Below, piece after piece: positions 1 to 9,308 of a DNA stretch of 64,000 nt. The notes below the pieces were generated by a model. That model had not been told where the DNA came from, searched no databases, and was given only the letters and a program-made list of their open reading frames with translations. The stretch lies in assembly GCF_900167055.1 (NCBI RefSeq), contig NZ_FUXP01000001.1:186001-250000 (forward strand). Reading direction: 5' to 3'. This stretch comes from Lysobacter spongiicola DSM 21749 (GTDB lineage: Bacteria; Pseudomonadota; Gammaproteobacteria; Xanthomonadales; Xanthomonadaceae). The number at the start of each line of letters is the position of its first letter. The first letter of the stretch is position 1. The position numbers were made by a program, and so were the translations under genes.

Positions 1-1624
1 CCAGCGCTCCCGACAGGTCGGCGCCGGCGGAGAAGGGCTCCCTGGGCTGCCAGATCACCAGTCCGCGGAAATCACGCTCGGCGATCCTGATCGCCTCCTG
101 CAGGCCGTCCAGGACCTGGTCCGACACGGTGTGCATCTTGGTCTTGAAGCCCACCACGGCGATGTCATCGCCTTCGTCGGCCCACATGCGGACACCGTCG
201 TTCTCGAACACGGTGCGACCCTGCGAGGACTTCTCGCCCAGCAACGCGTCGGGGTGCCGCTGGCGCGCATAGACCGGGTTGGTGGAGCGGGGCACCATGG
301 CGTCGCGACCGGGGCTGTAGCTGCCGTCCTTGCCGTGCACCCCTTCGCGGCCATCGAAGACCCAGTCGGGCAGGGTGGCGTTGCTCATCGCCTCGCCGGA
401 TACGATGTCCTCGGCGATCCACTCGGCCACCTGCTTCCAGCCGGCGGCCTGCCAGGTTTCGAACGGGCCTATCGACCATCCGTAGCCCCAGCGCATCGCG
501 AAGTCGACGTCACGCGCGGTCTCGGCGATGTCCTTCAGGTGGAAGGCGCTGTAGTGGAAGGTGTCGCGGAAGCAGGCCCAGAGGAAGCGCGCCTGTGGAT
601 GCTCGCTGGCGCGAAGGGCGGCGAACTTCTTCGCCGGATCCTTCTCCTTCAGCAGGGCCGCAACGTCCGGATCCAGCTCCGCACCGGAAGGCCGGTAGTC
701 CTGGGCCTTGAGGTCAAGGACCATGATCTCCTTGCCCTTCTTGGTGTAGAAGCCCGCGCCGGTCTTGGCGCCCAGGGCGCCCTTGTCGACCAGTCCGGAC
801 AACCACTTGGGCGCTTTGAAGTACTTGTGCCACGGGTCGTCCGGCAGGGTGTCGGCCATGGTTTTGATGACGTGGGCCATGGTGTCCAGCCCGACCACGT
901 CGGCGGTGCGATAGGTGGCCGACTTCGGCCGGCCGATGGCGGGGCCGGTGAGCGCATCGACGGTGTCGAAGCCAAGCTTGAACTGCTCGGTGTGGTGCAT
1001 TGCGGCCAGCATCGAGAACACACCGATGCGGTTGCCGATGAAGTTCGGGGTGTCCTTCGCGGTCACCACGCCCTTGCCGAGGGTGGTGACCAGGAACGCC
1101 TCCAGCCCCTGCAGAATGGCCGGATCGGTGCCCTTGGCCGGGATCAGCTCGGCCAGGTGCATGTAACGCGGCGGGTTGAAGAAGTGCACGCCGCAGAAGC
1201 GGTGGCGCATTTCCTCGGGCAGCACTTCGGCCAGCTTGTTGATGCCCAGGCCGGAGGTGTTGCTGGCGAGGACGGCGTGTGAGGGGACATGCGGCGCGAT
1301 CTTGCGGTAGAGGTCCTGCTTCCAGTCCATCCGCTCGGCAATCGCCTCGATCACCAGGTCGCACCCTTCCAGCAGCTCGAGCCCGGTGTCGTAGTTGGCG
1401 GCGACGATGCGGGAGGCCAGCGCCTTGTCGGCCAGCGGGGCAGGGCTCAGCTTGGCCAGGTTGGCGATCGCCTTGTTGACGATGCCATTGGGATCGCCCT
1501 CTTTTGCAGGCAGGTCGAACAGCACCGTATCCACGCCGGCATTGGTCAGGTGCGCGGCGATCTGTGCGCCCATGACACCGGCACCGAGTACCGCGGCCCG
1601 TCGCACAAGTAGTTTCTCAGACAT
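1..1624 (-). CDS. 3-hydroxyacyl-CoA dehydrogenase / enoyl-CoA hydratase, C-terminus outside window
   Basis: Beta-oxidation enzyme joining an N-terminal NAD-dependent 3-hydroxyacyl-CoA dehydrogenase to a C-terminal enoyl-CoA hydratase-like domain. The first 541 codons are visible. The Rossmann motif GAGVMG lies near residues 14-19, followed by SNTSGL, the dehydrogenase signature GVHFFNPPRY and the C-terminal domain motif TPNFIGNRIG. The last visible residues (PFSAGADLSG) are the start of a crotonase oxyanion region. The ATG at 1624 sits 9 nt after an AAGGAG-type ribosome binding site; an ATG two codons upstream is too close to it. It lies just downstream of the TetR gene on the same strand and is probably cotranscribed. 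It is laid out like Xanthomonas fatty acid oxidation proteins (dehydrogenase first), the reverse of E. coli FadB. The gene runs off the window edge. Confidence 0.9.
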   Translation of the reverse strand, partial: MSEKLLVRRAAVLGAGVMGAQIAAHLTNAGVDTVLFDLPAKEGDPNGIVNKAIANLAKLSPAPLADKALASRIVAANYDTGLELLEGCDLVIEAIAERMDWKQDLYRKIAPHVPSHAVLASNTSGLGINKLAEVLPEEMRHRFCGVHFFNPPRYMHLAELIPAKGTDPAILQGLEAFLVTTLGKGVVTAKDTPNFIGNRIGVFSMLAAMHHTEQFKLGFDTVDALTGPAIGRPKSATYRTADVVGLDTMAHVIKTMADTLPDDPWHKYFKAPKWLSGLVDKGALGAKTGAGFYTKKGKEIMVLDLKAQDYRPSGAELDPDVAALLKEKDPAKKFAALRASEHPQARFLWACFRDTFHYSAFHLKDIAETARDVDFAMRWGYGWSIGPFETWQAAGWKQVAEWIAEDIVSGEAMSNATLPDWVFDGREGVHGKDGSYSPGRDAMVPRSTNPVYARQRHPDALLGEKSSQGRTVFENDGVRMWADEGDDIAVVGFKTKMHTVSDQVLDGLQEAIRIAERDFRGLVIWQPREPFSAGADLSGAL

Positions 1625-1654
1625 TGCCATCAACTCCTTGAAAAATATGGGTGT

Positions 1655-2275
1655 TCAACTTCTGAATCCTGCTGCTGAAAACCGGATGAGTTCCCGGGCG
1701 GCCCGCTCCCGGTGTGCTTTTTCGCCCGTCCCTGTCGGACGCTTGATCAGGCCGAAGTCGGCCATGGCGTAGGTCAGTGCACCGGCAAGGAAGTCGAGCC
1801 GCCAGTACAACTCCTCTTTGCTCATGTCCGGCAGGCACTTGGCGATGGCCTTGGCGAATTCCCGCAACACGTGTCCGTAGTGATCAGAGAGGAACTTGCG
1901 CAGGCTGTCGTTCTTCTCCGCATAGGCACGGGCGATGACCCGCACGAAGGCCGCGCCACCGCAGCGGTCCTGTGCAAGCGCCAGCGCCGGCTCGACGAAC
2001 GCCGCCAGGATCGGCTCCAGCTGGCCCGGATGCCCGGCGACGGCGGCCTCCAGCTCCGCGAGCCGCTGCGCGCTCATCTCGTCCATCCGGCGCCGGAATA
2101 CCTCGTTGACCAGGTTTTCCTTGCTGCCGAAGTGGTAGTTGACCGCGGCGATGTTGACCTCGGCCCGGCTGGTGACCTGCCGCAGGGAGGTCCCGGTGAA
2201 CCCGTGCTGCGCGAACAGTTCCTCCGCAGCGCCGAGGATGCGGTCCTTGGTGGAGAAGGGAGCGTGAGATGCCAA
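1655..2275 (-). CDS. TetR-family regulator, PsrA-like fatty acid sensor
   Basis: TetR/AcrR transcription factor of about 206 residues. The N-terminal helix-turn-helix reads [20 protein letters not shown] followed by [13 protein letters not shown], close to the pattern I recall for Pseudomonas PsrA, a long-chain fatty acid-responsive repressor. The C-terminal ligand domain contains a [14 protein letters not shown] segment. I chose the TTG at 2275 because GGAGG lies just upstream of it; a TTG at 2317 would lie inside the probable operator. It precedes a beta-oxidation gene on the same strand, and a CAAAC-N4-GTTTG palindrome stands in its own upstream region. Autoregulation and control of the downstream fatty acid gene are inferred. 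The TetR assignment is firm; the PsrA orthology is moderate. Confidence 0.82.
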   Translation of the reverse strand: MASHAPFSTKDRILGAAEELFAQHGFTGTSLRQVTSRAEVNIAAVNYHFGSKENLVNEVFRRRMDEMSAQRLAELEAAVAGHPGQLEPILAAFVEPALALAQDRCGGAAFVRVIARAYAEKNDSLRKFLSDHYGHVLREFAKAIAKCLPDMSKEELYWRLDFLAGALTYAMADFGLIKRPTGTGEKAHRERAARELIRFSAAGFRS

Positions 2276-2312
2276 GCGGCCTCCGTTGCGGGGCGATCGC
2301 CGCCCGGCGCGA

Positions 2313-2330
2313 ATCAAACGTTTGTTTGAT
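2313..2330. promoter_or_regulatory. Probable TetR/PsrA-type operator
   Basis: A perfect inverted repeat of 7 bp arms (ATCAAAC and GTTTGAT) is separated by 4 bp. The core CAAAC-N4-GTTTG matches the published PsrA recognition pattern. It lies 38 bp upstream of the TTG start of the TetR gene. Binding is inferred. Confidence 0.65.
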
Positions 2331-2424
2331 GCTAGGGGCGCACGCGACGGTGGTCAAATCCCGTACAGGTGCGACGCGCAAAACGCCGCGGCAATCCGCT
2401 AGAATTACCGTAGCCATGTTGGCT

Positions 2425-2450
2425 AAACCCGCGTTCTGCCGCGGGTTTTT
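2425..2450 (+). terminator. Hairpin with T-tract upstream of ndk
   Basis: A 9-bp stem (AAACCCGCG with CGCGGGTTT), a 6-nt loop and a run of T residues form a canonical rho-independent terminator on the plus strand. A TAGAAT -10-like hexamer lies just upstream at 2400-2405. The hairpin therefore sits between a possible promoter and ndk, so it could be a leader attenuator, or it could end a short transcript. It could also act on minus-strand transcripts, because an A-run precedes the stem. Confidence 0.7.
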
Positions 2451-2514
2451 CTGTTACCATCGGGGCCGCACCCACTACATGAGGGTCGTGCGGCCCGCCT
2501 ACCTGGAGATACCC

Positions 2515-2940
2515 ATGGCGCTGGAGCGCACGCTGTCCATCATCAAGCCCGACGCGGTTGGCAAGAACGTGATCGGCGAGATCTACACCCGTTTCGAGAA
2601 GGCCGGCCTCAAGATCGTCGCCGCCCGCATGAAGCACCTTTCCCGGGCCGAAGCCGAAGGTTTCTACGCCGTCCACCGCGAGCGTCCGTTCTTCAACGCA
2701 CTCGTGGAGTTCATGACCTCGGGCCCGGTGATGATCCAGGCGCTGGAAGGCGATAACGCCGTCCTGAAGCACCGTGACCTGATGGGCGCCACCAACCCGA
2801 AGGATGCCGCAGCCGGCACGATCCGCGCCGACTTCGCCGACAGCATCGACGCCAACGCCGTGCACGGTTCGGACAGCCTGGAGAACGCCGCGATCGAGAT
2901 CGCCTACTTCTTCCCGTCGACCGACGTCCACGCACGCTGA
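2515..2940 (+). CDS. ndk: Nucleoside diphosphate kinase
   Basis: Transfers the terminal phosphate of ATP to nucleoside diphosphates through a phosphohistidine intermediate in the cytoplasm. The 141 residues match the usual bacterial length. The N-terminus [12 protein letters not shown] and the active-site stretch ending in [12 protein letters not shown], with the catalytic His, are both present. An AGGAG-like sequence (CTGGAGA) precedes the ATG. The gene is followed after 19 bp by rlmN, the order seen across gammaproteobacteria. Confidence 0.97.
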   Translation: MALERTLSIIKPDAVGKNVIGEIYTRFEKAGLKIVAARMKHLSRAEAEGFYAVHRERPFFNALVEFMTSGPVMIQALEGDNAVLKHRDLMGATNPKDAAAGTIRADFADSIDANAVHGSDSLENAAIEIAYFFPSTDVHAR

Positions 2941-2959
2941 TCGCATTTACCCGAAGGCC

Positions 2960-4213
2960 ATGAGCACACCGAGCGGAAACGCCATCGACATCACCCTCGC
3001 CACCGATCCTGCGGGACCGGTCGAGGGGGGCGAAGCCGTATCCGCCGCAAAAGCCGGAGGGAATCCCGCGGCGGGGTCGAAGAAGAACATCTTCGACCTC
3101 GACCGCGTCTCGCTCGAGGACTTCTTCGAGCAGGTGCTCGGCGAGAAGCGTTACCGTGCCCACCAGGTGATGAAGTGGATCCACCACCGCTACGTCACCG
3201 ACTTCGACCAGATGACCGATCTCGGCAAGGCCCTGCGCGCCAAGCTGCATGAGCACGCAGAGGTCCGGGCACCGATGGTCATCCACGAGAAGCCCTCGGC
3301 CGACGGCACCATCAAGTGGCTGATCGGCATGGATCCGAAGAACGCGATCGAAGCGGTCTTCATTCCCGAGAAGAACCGCGGGACCCTTTGCGTGTCCAGC
3401 CAGGTCGGCTGCGCGCTCAATTGCCAGTTCTGCTCGACCGCCACGCAAGGCTTCAATCGCAATCTGACCACGGCCGAGGTCATCGGCCAGGTCTGGATCG
3501 CCGCGCGGCAGCTGGGCAACCTGCCGCACCAGCAGCGCCGCCTCACCAACGTGGTGATGATGGGCATGGGCGAGCCGCTGATGAATTTCGACAATGTCGT
3601 GCGTGCGATGAGCATCATGCGCGACGACCTGGGCTACGGCCTGGCGAACAAGCGCGTCACCCTCTCGACCGCGGGCATGGTCCCGATGATCGACAAGCTC
3701 GGGCAGGTCAGCGACGTGTCGCTCGCGGTTTCACTGCATGCGGCCAACGACGAGCTGCGTACCGAGCTGGTACCGCTGAACAAGAAGTACCCGATCGAAG
3801 AATTGATGGCCGCCTGCCAGCGCTACGTCACCCGCAAGCCGCGCTCGTCCATCACCTTCGAATACACCCTCATGAAGGGCGTCAACGACCAGCCGGTGCA
3901 CGCCCGCCAGCTGGCGCGGCTGATGCGGCAGTTCGACAACGCCACCCAGATGAAGGATGCGGCGAAGGTCAACCTGATTCCGTTCAATCCGTTCCCCGGC
4001 ACCCGCTTCGAGCGTTCGGCGGAGGAGGACATCCGCGCGTTCCAGAAGTTGCTGCAGGAAGCTCGTGTGCTCACTACGGTGCGGCGCACCCGGGGCGACG
4101 ACATTGATGCCGCCTGCGGGCAGCTCAAGGGTCAGGTGATGGATCGTACCCGGCGACAGGCCGAGTTCCGCAAGACCCTCGAGGCAGCGGGAGCAGGTGA
4201 TGCCGCTGCGTGA
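2960..4213 (+). CDS. rlmN: 23S rRNA / tRNA adenine-C2 methyltransferase RlmN
   Basis: Radical SAM enzyme that methylates C2 of A2503 in 23S rRNA and A37 in some tRNAs, using a [4Fe-4S] cluster. The cluster motif C-x3-C-x2-C is at about residues 151, 155 and 158 ([10 protein letters not shown]). The acceptor cysteine for the methyl-transfer intermediate is near residue 386 in [10 protein letters not shown]. The [14 protein letters not shown] motif and [10 protein letters not shown] are also typical. The start at 2960 gives 417 residues with an N-terminal extension of about 40 low-complexity residues; a later start is possible but no better site is evident. Its end overlaps pilF by 14 bp, which suggests translational coupling. 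Confidence 0.96.
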   Translation: MSTPSGNAIDITLATDPAGPVEGGEAVSAAKAGGNPAAGSKKNIFDLDRVSLEDFFEQVLGEKRYRAHQVMKWIHHRYVTDFDQMTDLGKALRAKLHEHAEVRAPMVIHEKPSADGTIKWLIGMDPKNAIEAVFIPEKNRGTLCVSSQVGCALNCQFCSTATQGFNRNLTTAEVIGQVWIAARQLGNLPHQQRRLTNVVMMGMGEPLMNFDNVVRAMSIMRDDLGYGLANKRVTLSTAGMVPMIDKLGQVSDVSLAVSLHAANDELRTELVPLNKKYPIEELMAACQRYVTRKPRSSITFEYTLMKGVNDQPVHARQLARLMRQFDNATQMKDAAKVNLIPFNPFPGTRFERSAEEDIRAFQKLLQEARVLTTVRRTRGDDIDAACGQLKGQVMDRTRRQAEFRKTLEAAGAGDAAA

Positions 4214-5033
4214 GGTGGCTCGCATCCGGGCCCTGTCCAGGCACGGCATGGTGCTCGTGTTGTTATGCACGGTAGTCGCTGGTTGCAGTCGCTTGACCTT
4301 CGTCAAACCCGATTTGGGTCGTGGCGATTTCGAAAGGACGGCTCCCGAAGTCGACATGACCCCGGACCAGCGTGGGTCCGGCGCAAGCGGCGCGCGGGTC
4401 GCCGTGCAGCGTGGCCAGGTGGCGCTCGGCCAGGGCGACATCACTGCGGCGGCCAAGCTGGCCCGTGAGGCCGTGCGCCTGGCGCCCGACTCGTCCTCCG
4501 CCCACACGCTGCTCGCGATCACTGCCGACCGACTCGGCGATTCCCGTTCCGCCGGCAAGCACTACCGGACCGCCGTGGAGCTCGCGCCACAGCAGGGCGG
4601 GATGCACAACAACTACGGTGCATGGCTGTGTGGCAGCGGCCGGGAGCAGGAGTCGCTGGAGTGGTTCGAGAATGCGGTCACGCTGCCGGGTTATCGATCC
4701 GTAGCGTCTGCACTCGCCAATGCCGGCTCCTGCGCAGCGAGGGCGGGCCTGCAGGACAGGGCCGTCGGGTATCTGGATGCGGCACTGGAGCGAGACCCCG
4801 GGAACCCCGTGGCGCTGGAGGCGATGGCGCGGCTGGAACTGGATCGCGGCGACGCGTTCCGCGCCCGCGCTTTCGCGCAGCGGCGCCTGGGGGTTGAGCC
4901 AATAAACGCCGACGTGTTGTTGCTTGCGTCACAAATTGAAGAAAAACTGGGCGACAGGGAGGCTGCCGCCGGCTACGTTCAACGAATGGAGGCGGAGTTC
5001 CCGGCATCGTCGGGCTCCGGAGAAGGGGAATAA
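4200..5033 (+). CDS. pilF: Type IV pilus assembly lipoprotein PilF/PilW (TPR)
   Basis: Outer-membrane lipoprotein that acts as pilotin for the PilQ secretin in type IV pilus biogenesis. The N-terminus has a signal peptide with lipobox VAGC near residue 28. Tetratricopeptide repeats follow, with typical segments such as [20 protein letters not shown] and [20 protein letters not shown]. The ATG at 4200 follows a GTG at 4197, and the gene overlaps the end of rlmN. The order rlmN-pilF-rodZ matches Pseudomonas and Xanthomonas. The region is rich in His and Ala but shows nothing unusual. Confidence 0.9.
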   Translation: MPLREVARIRALSRHGMVLVLLCTVVAGCSRLTFVKPDLGRGDFERTAPEVDMTPDQRGSGASGARVAVQRGQVALGQGDITAAAKLAREAVRLAPDSSSAHTLLAITADRLGDSRSAGKHYRTAVELAPQQGGMHNNYGAWLCGSGREQESLEWFENAVTLPGYRSVASALANAGSCAARAGLQDRAVGYLDAALERDPGNPVALEAMARLELDRGDAFRARAFAQRRLGVEPINADVLLLASQIEEKLGDREAAAGYVQRMEAEFPASSGSGEGE

Positions 5034-5041
5034 GTCACACC

Positions 5042-5884
5042 ATGAAGCAGTCGAACGACACCGCGCCCGAAGGCGCCCTCAGCTGTGGCTCACGCCTCCG
5101 GCTGGGGCGGGAGTCGGCAGGACTGACGCAACAGGAGGCCTCGGCGAAGCTGAAGGTCCCGCTGCGGGTGATCCGCGCACTGGAAGCCGACGATTGGGAA
5201 TGCATTGGCGCTCCCGTGTTCGTCCGTGGGCAGTTGCGCAGTTATGCCCGGCTGGTGGGCGTCGAGCTCGACGCCCACCTCCTGCAGAAGGAAGTGGGGG
5301 TGGTCGCACCGCCGGAACTGGTCAGCCATGGCCACGTCCCGCGCTACCGCCGGGTGTTCGAGCAGGCCACCCGGCGCGCCGCGTATATCGCCATCACCGC
5401 CGTGATCGCGGTGCCGGTGTGGCTGGAAACAAGTCGCCACCTGTCCAGCGAGCTGAGCGTCCAGTCCCTCGAAGTCCCGGTCGATCCGCCCGCGACGTCG
5501 GCATCCGGTAGTGCGCCCGGGCAACGCATGGATCCCGCGCCACTGCGCACCCCGCTCATTGCGTCGATGGGTTCGCTGCGATCCTCTGCCTCCGAGGGTG
5601 TCTCCGGCAGCGGGGCCGCTCCCGCCCTGGCGTTGTCCTTTCAGGGCGACAGCTGGGTGGAGGTGTTCGATGCCGAGGGCGAGGTCCTCGAGCAGGCACT
5701 GCTGTCCAGCGGCGACAGCCGTGACTACGCCGAGGGCGAAGTGGGGCGGGTGGTGCTGGGCAATTCGGCGGCCGTGGAAGTGCGCGCCAACGGTAAGCCC
5801 GTCGACGTGGCCGCCTTCAGTCGAGCGAACGTGGCCCGCTTTGCGCTATCCTCTGACGGCTCCGTCGCGCCGGTCGAGAACTGA
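5042..5884 (+). CDS. rodZ: Cytoskeleton protein RodZ (helix-turn-helix, TM, DUF4115)
   Basis: Bitopic inner-membrane protein that links MreB filaments to the elongation machinery. An Xre-type helix-turn-helix occupies roughly residues 15-85 (LRLGRESAGLTQQEASAKLK). A single membrane segment is near residues 115-130 (AAYIAITAVIAVPVWL). A linker rich in Pro, Ser and Ala leads to a periplasmic beta domain with the usual SFQGDSWVEVFDAEGEVL pattern. The 280 residues are somewhat short for the family. It begins 8 bp after pilF, consistent with one operon. Confidence 0.92.
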   Translation: MKQSNDTAPEGALSCGSRLRLGRESAGLTQQEASAKLKVPLRVIRALEADDWECIGAPVFVRGQLRSYARLVGVELDAHLLQKEVGVVAPPELVSHGHVPRYRRVFEQATRRAAYIAITAVIAVPVWLETSRHLSSELSVQSLEVPVDPPATSASGSAPGQRMDPAPLRTPLIASMGSLRSSASEGVSGSGAAPALALSFQGDSWVEVFDAEGEVLEQALLSSGDSRDYAEGEVGRVVLGNSAAVEVRANGKPVDVAAFSRANVARFALSSDGSVAPVEN

Positions 5885-5987
5885 CCCGCGCCAGGCGGAT
5901 CAGCGTCCTCGCCGGCCCGGGTTCCCGGGCCTGTCCTAATCAATGTCCTCGCCGCCAGGCGGGGCGGGATGGCATCACGGCCCCAGC

Positions 5988-6617
5988 ATGGCAATAGACG
6001 ATCTGCTCGACGAGCACGAACAAAGCGAACGTGTCCTGGAATGGTTGCGGAACAACGGTGCCGGGCTCATCGGCGGCATCGTGCTGGGCCTTGCGGCCAT
6101 CGGCGGCTGGAAATGGTGGGAGCAGGACCGCCAACAGCAGGCTTTGTCGGTGGCCGACCGCTACCAGACGGCCGTCGACCAGGTCGAAGCCGGGGACGAA
6201 AGGGCCGCCACTTCGGTAGCGTCGCTCGAAGGAACGGTCTATGGCGCACTTGCAGCGATGGACCTGGCGGCAGCACAGGTCCGGGAAGGGCGCGTGCCCG
6301 AAGCGATCACCACGCTCCGGAGCATCCAGCCGACCGATCCCGCGATGGCCGCCGTCGTGGACCAGCGCCTCGCGCGGCTGTTGATCGATTCGGGTGATGC
6401 CGAAGCCGCATTGGAGCTGCTGGCGGGCCAGGATGACCCGAACGCCCTCCAGGTGCGGGGCGATGCCTACGTTGCACTGGATCGTCACGAAGAAGCTCGC
6501 GAATCGTACGGGTCGGCCCTGGCCGCACTGGAACCCGACGCGCCGCAGCGCCGCATCATCGAACTCAAATTCATGGAAGTCGGGGGAGTCCCCGCCAGCA
6601 CCGAGGCCCAGTCTTGA
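5988..6617 (+). CDS. YfgM-like TPR membrane protein
   Basis: Bitopic inner-membrane protein of 209 residues of the YfgM / tetratricopeptide-like family, which in E. coli associates with the SecYEG-PpiD translocon. The cytosolic N-terminus carries DDLLDEHEQSERVLEWLRNN, then a membrane segment (GLIGGIVLGLAAIGGWKWW), then a periplasmic TPR-like region. I took the ATG at 5988, since the family usually begins just before this acidic segment. Its stop overlaps the bamB start by one base. The position immediately upstream of bamB-der is conserved. Confidence 0.88.
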   Translation: MAIDDLLDEHEQSERVLEWLRNNGAGLIGGIVLGLAAIGGWKWWEQDRQQQALSVADRYQTAVDQVEAGDERAATSVASLEGTVYGALAAMDLAAAQVREGRVPEAITTLRSIQPTDPAMAAVVDQRLARLLIDSGDAEAALELLAGQDDPNALQVRGDAYVALDRHEEARESYGSALAALEPDAPQRRIIELKFMEVGGVPASTEAQS

Positions 6618-7825
6618 TGAAGCACAATCTTGCGCCCACGCGCGTCCCCGCCTCGCGGGCTTACTTCATCCGCAGCGCGGCCATCGGGTTCTGCGTCATC
6701 GCCCTTGCCGGGTGCAACACGGTGAAGGGCTGGTTCGGGGATGACGACGACAAGGCCGTGGCGCCGGTGGAGCTGGTGGAATTCCAGCAGACCCAGCCCA
6801 TTGCCAGGCTCTGGACGGCCAGTGCCGGCAAAGGTGAGGGACTTCTGGGAGCACGCCAGCGCCCGGTCATCGCCGATGGCCGGGTCTACGCGGCTGCCGT
6901 CGAGGGTGGCGTGCGGGCCTTCGATCTCGTCAGCGGCGCGAGTGCCTGGGTATACGGGAGTGACCTGCGTATCGCCGGTGGCCCCGGCGTGGGGCAGGGC
7001 GTAGTGGCCGTCGGCAGCCTGGAGGGCGACGTCGTGGCCCTCGACGCGGCCAGCGGTGCCGAGCTGTGGCGTGCGAATGTCCCGAACGAGGTGATCTCCG
7101 CCCCGGCGATCGGCATGGACATGGTGTTCGTCCGCTCCAACGACGGTCGCGTGACCGCCCTCGACCTGGCGACGGGAGAGCGTCGCTGGTTCTGGAACCG
7201 CGACGTCCCGTCGCTGTCGGTGCGGGGCAACAGCGCGCCGGTCCTCGGCCCCGGCTTCGTGTTCGTGGGCAACGACGACGGCACCGTCGTGGCGTTGTCG
7301 GCGTCGGATGGCCGGCCGCTCTGGGAGCAGGCGGTGGGCCAGCAGGAAGGGCGCACCGAGCTGGACCGGATGGCCGACGTCGACGGTGCGCCGGTCCTGG
7401 ATGGCACCACCTTGTTCGCCACCAGCTTCACCGGCGAAACCCTTGCAATCAACGCGCCGAGTGGCCAGCCGATGTGGCTGAGCGAGCACGGCGGCCCGGG
7501 CCGGATTGGCGCGGCGCCCAGCCGGCTGGTGGTCTCCGCTCCTGACGGAACGGTCTACGGCCTCGACCGGAATACCGGCACCGCGATGTGGAGCCAGCCC
7601 GGCCTGTTGCGCCGGTCGGCCAGTGCGCCGGCCATTCACGGTGACTACGCGGTCGTCGGCGACTTCGAGGGCTACCTGCACTGGATGCGCCTGGACAATG
7701 GAGAGTTCGCCGCGCGCGTCCGCACCGGCCGCGACCCGGTGCGCGGTGTTCCGGCGGTTTCCGGTGACATCCTCGTCGCCCAGGACATCGATGGCGGGCT
7801 GAGCGCCTATCGCCTGGGGCAGTAG
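6617..7825 (+). CDS. bamB: Outer membrane protein assembly factor BamB
   Basis: Periplasmic lipoprotein of the BAM complex that helps insert beta-barrel proteins. The signal peptide ends in lipobox LAGC near residue 34, followed by an acidic stretch. The rest is an eight-bladed beta-propeller of PQQ-type repeats; recurring motifs such as VVALDAASGAELWRANV and VTALDLATGERRWFW are visible. The length of 402 residues is normal. The ATG overlaps the stop of the preceding gene by one base. der follows after 51 bp. Confidence 0.95.
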   Translation: MKHNLAPTRVPASRAYFIRSAAIGFCVIALAGCNTVKGWFGDDDDKAVAPVELVEFQQTQPIARLWTASAGKGEGLLGARQRPVIADGRVYAAAVEGGVRAFDLVSGASAWVYGSDLRIAGGPGVGQGVVAVGSLEGDVVALDAASGAELWRANVPNEVISAPAIGMDMVFVRSNDGRVTALDLATGERRWFWNRDVPSLSVRGNSAPVLGPGFVFVGNDDGTVVALSASDGRPLWEQAVGQQEGRTELDRMADVDGAPVLDGTTLFATSFTGETLAINAPSGQPMWLSEHGGPGRIGAAPSRLVVSAPDGTVYGLDRNTGTAMWSQPGLLRRSASAPAIHGDYAVVGDFEGYLHWMRLDNGEFAARVRTGRDPVRGVPAVSGDILVAQDIDGGLSAYRLGQ

Positions 7826-7876
7826 CCCCCGACCAAGCGGAACTCCGCTTTTCCCGTTTCCGCTCCTGGATCCCCC

Positions 7877-9277
7877 ATGCTCCCGCTCGTAGCAATCGTT
7901 GGTCGCCCCAACGTCGGAAAATCAACGTTGTTCAACGCGCTCACGCGTACGCGCGATGCGCTGGTGCACGACGAGCCGGGAGTCACCCGCGACCGCCACT
8001 ACGGGGTGTGTCGACCGGAAGGGCAGCGCGAGTTCGCCGTGGTCGACACCGGGGGCATCGCCGGCGAGGACGAAGGCCTGGTCGGTGCCACCGCACGCCA
8101 GGCCCGGGCCGCCGCGGCGGAAGCCGACCTCGTGCTGTTCATCGTCGACGGAAGAGAGGGCGCCTCCGCCCTGGACGACGAGATCCTCGCCTGGCTGCGC
8201 CGCGCCGCGCGGCCGACGATGCTGGTAGTCAACAAGACCGAGGGCCGCGACTCGCAGGCGGCCCTGAACGAATTCTCCCGCTACGGCATCGGCGACGGCA
8301 TTGCGATCTCCTCCGCCCATCGCCAGGGTATCGATGACCTGATCGACGAGGTCATCGCCCGCCTGCCGGAGGTTGGCACCTCGGAGGAGCTCGATAACGA
8401 CCCTGCCCGCATCCGGGTGGCCTTCATCGGCCGTCCCAATGTCGGCAAGTCCACACTGGTCAACCGGCTGCTGGGGGAGGAGCGCATGATCGCCTCCGAT
8501 GTCCCTGGCACCACGCGCGACTCGGTGGCGATCGACATGGAGCGCGATGGCCGCCTGTACCGGTTGATCGACACCGCCGGCCTGCGGCGCAAGTCGAGGG
8601 TCGACGAGGCCGTCGAGAAGTTCTCGATCATCAAGACCCTGCATGCGATCGAGCAATGCCAGGTCGCCGTGGTGATGCTCGATGCCGGCGAGGGCGTGAC
8701 CGACCAGGATGCCAGCGTGCTGGGGTATGCCCTCGACGCCGGCCGCGCACTGGTGGTCGCGGTCAACAAGTGGGACGGGCTGACGGACTACCAGCGCCAG
8801 CAGGCCGAGTCACTTCTGGCCAGGAAGCTCGGCTTCGTGGACTGGGCGGAGGCCGTGCGCATCAGTGCGAAGCATGGTTCCGGCCTGCGCGAGCTGTTCG
8901 CCGCCGTGCATCGTGCCCACGCGTCGGCAACCCACGAGTTCAGCACCAGCGAAGTGACCCGGGCGATCGAGATCGCCTACGAAGCAAATCCACCCCCGGT
9001 GGTGCGCGGGCACGTGGCGAAGCTGCGGTTCGCTCACCCGATCGGAAGCAACCCGCCCACCTTCGCGGTGCACGGCAATCGCCTGCGGACGCTCAGCGAC
9101 TCCTACAAGCGCTACCTGGAGAACTTCTTCCGGAAGCGGTTCAAGCTGGTCGGGACGCCGGTGCGCTTCATCTTCAAGGAAGGCAGCAACCCCTACGAAG
9201 GCAAGAAGAACGTCCTGAGCGACAAGCAGATCGCCAAGAAGCGGCGGCTGATCAGGCACGTCAAGCGCGGCAAGTGA
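7877..9277 (+). CDS. der: Ribosome biogenesis GTPase Der (EngA)
   Basis: Essential GTPase for 50S subunit maturation. It has two tandem G domains: GRPNVGKS P-loops near residues 9 and 185, DTGGI and DTAGL G3 motifs, and NKTEG and NKWDG G4 motifs. A KH-like C-terminal domain follows, ending in a basic tail. The length of 466 residues is usual. An independent short gap follows before moeA. Confidence 0.97.
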   Translation: MLPLVAIVGRPNVGKSTLFNALTRTRDALVHDEPGVTRDRHYGVCRPEGQREFAVVDTGGIAGEDEGLVGATARQARAAAAEADLVLFIVDGREGASALDDEILAWLRRAARPTMLVVNKTEGRDSQAALNEFSRYGIGDGIAISSAHRQGIDDLIDEVIARLPEVGTSEELDNDPARIRVAFIGRPNVGKSTLVNRLLGEERMIASDVPGTTRDSVAIDMERDGRLYRLIDTAGLRRKSRVDEAVEKFSIIKTLHAIEQCQVAVVMLDAGEGVTDQDASVLGYALDAGRALVVAVNKWDGLTDYQRQQAESLLARKLGFVDWAEAVRISAKHGSGLRELFAAVHRAHASATHEFSTSEVTRAIEIAYEANPPPVVRGHVAKLRFAHPIGSNPPTFAVHGNRLRTLSDSYKRYLENFFRKRFKLVGTPVRFIFKEGSNPYEGKKNVLSDKQIAKKRRLIRHVKRGK

Positions 9278-9308
9278 ATCTGGAGCCGGCCATCGCGGGG
9301 GTCTGGGC

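Noticed and set aside
131-1282. Long plus-strand open frame of 383 codons
   Set aside because: Shadow of the dehydrogenase/hydratase gene on the minus strand; no ribosome binding site and no family features.
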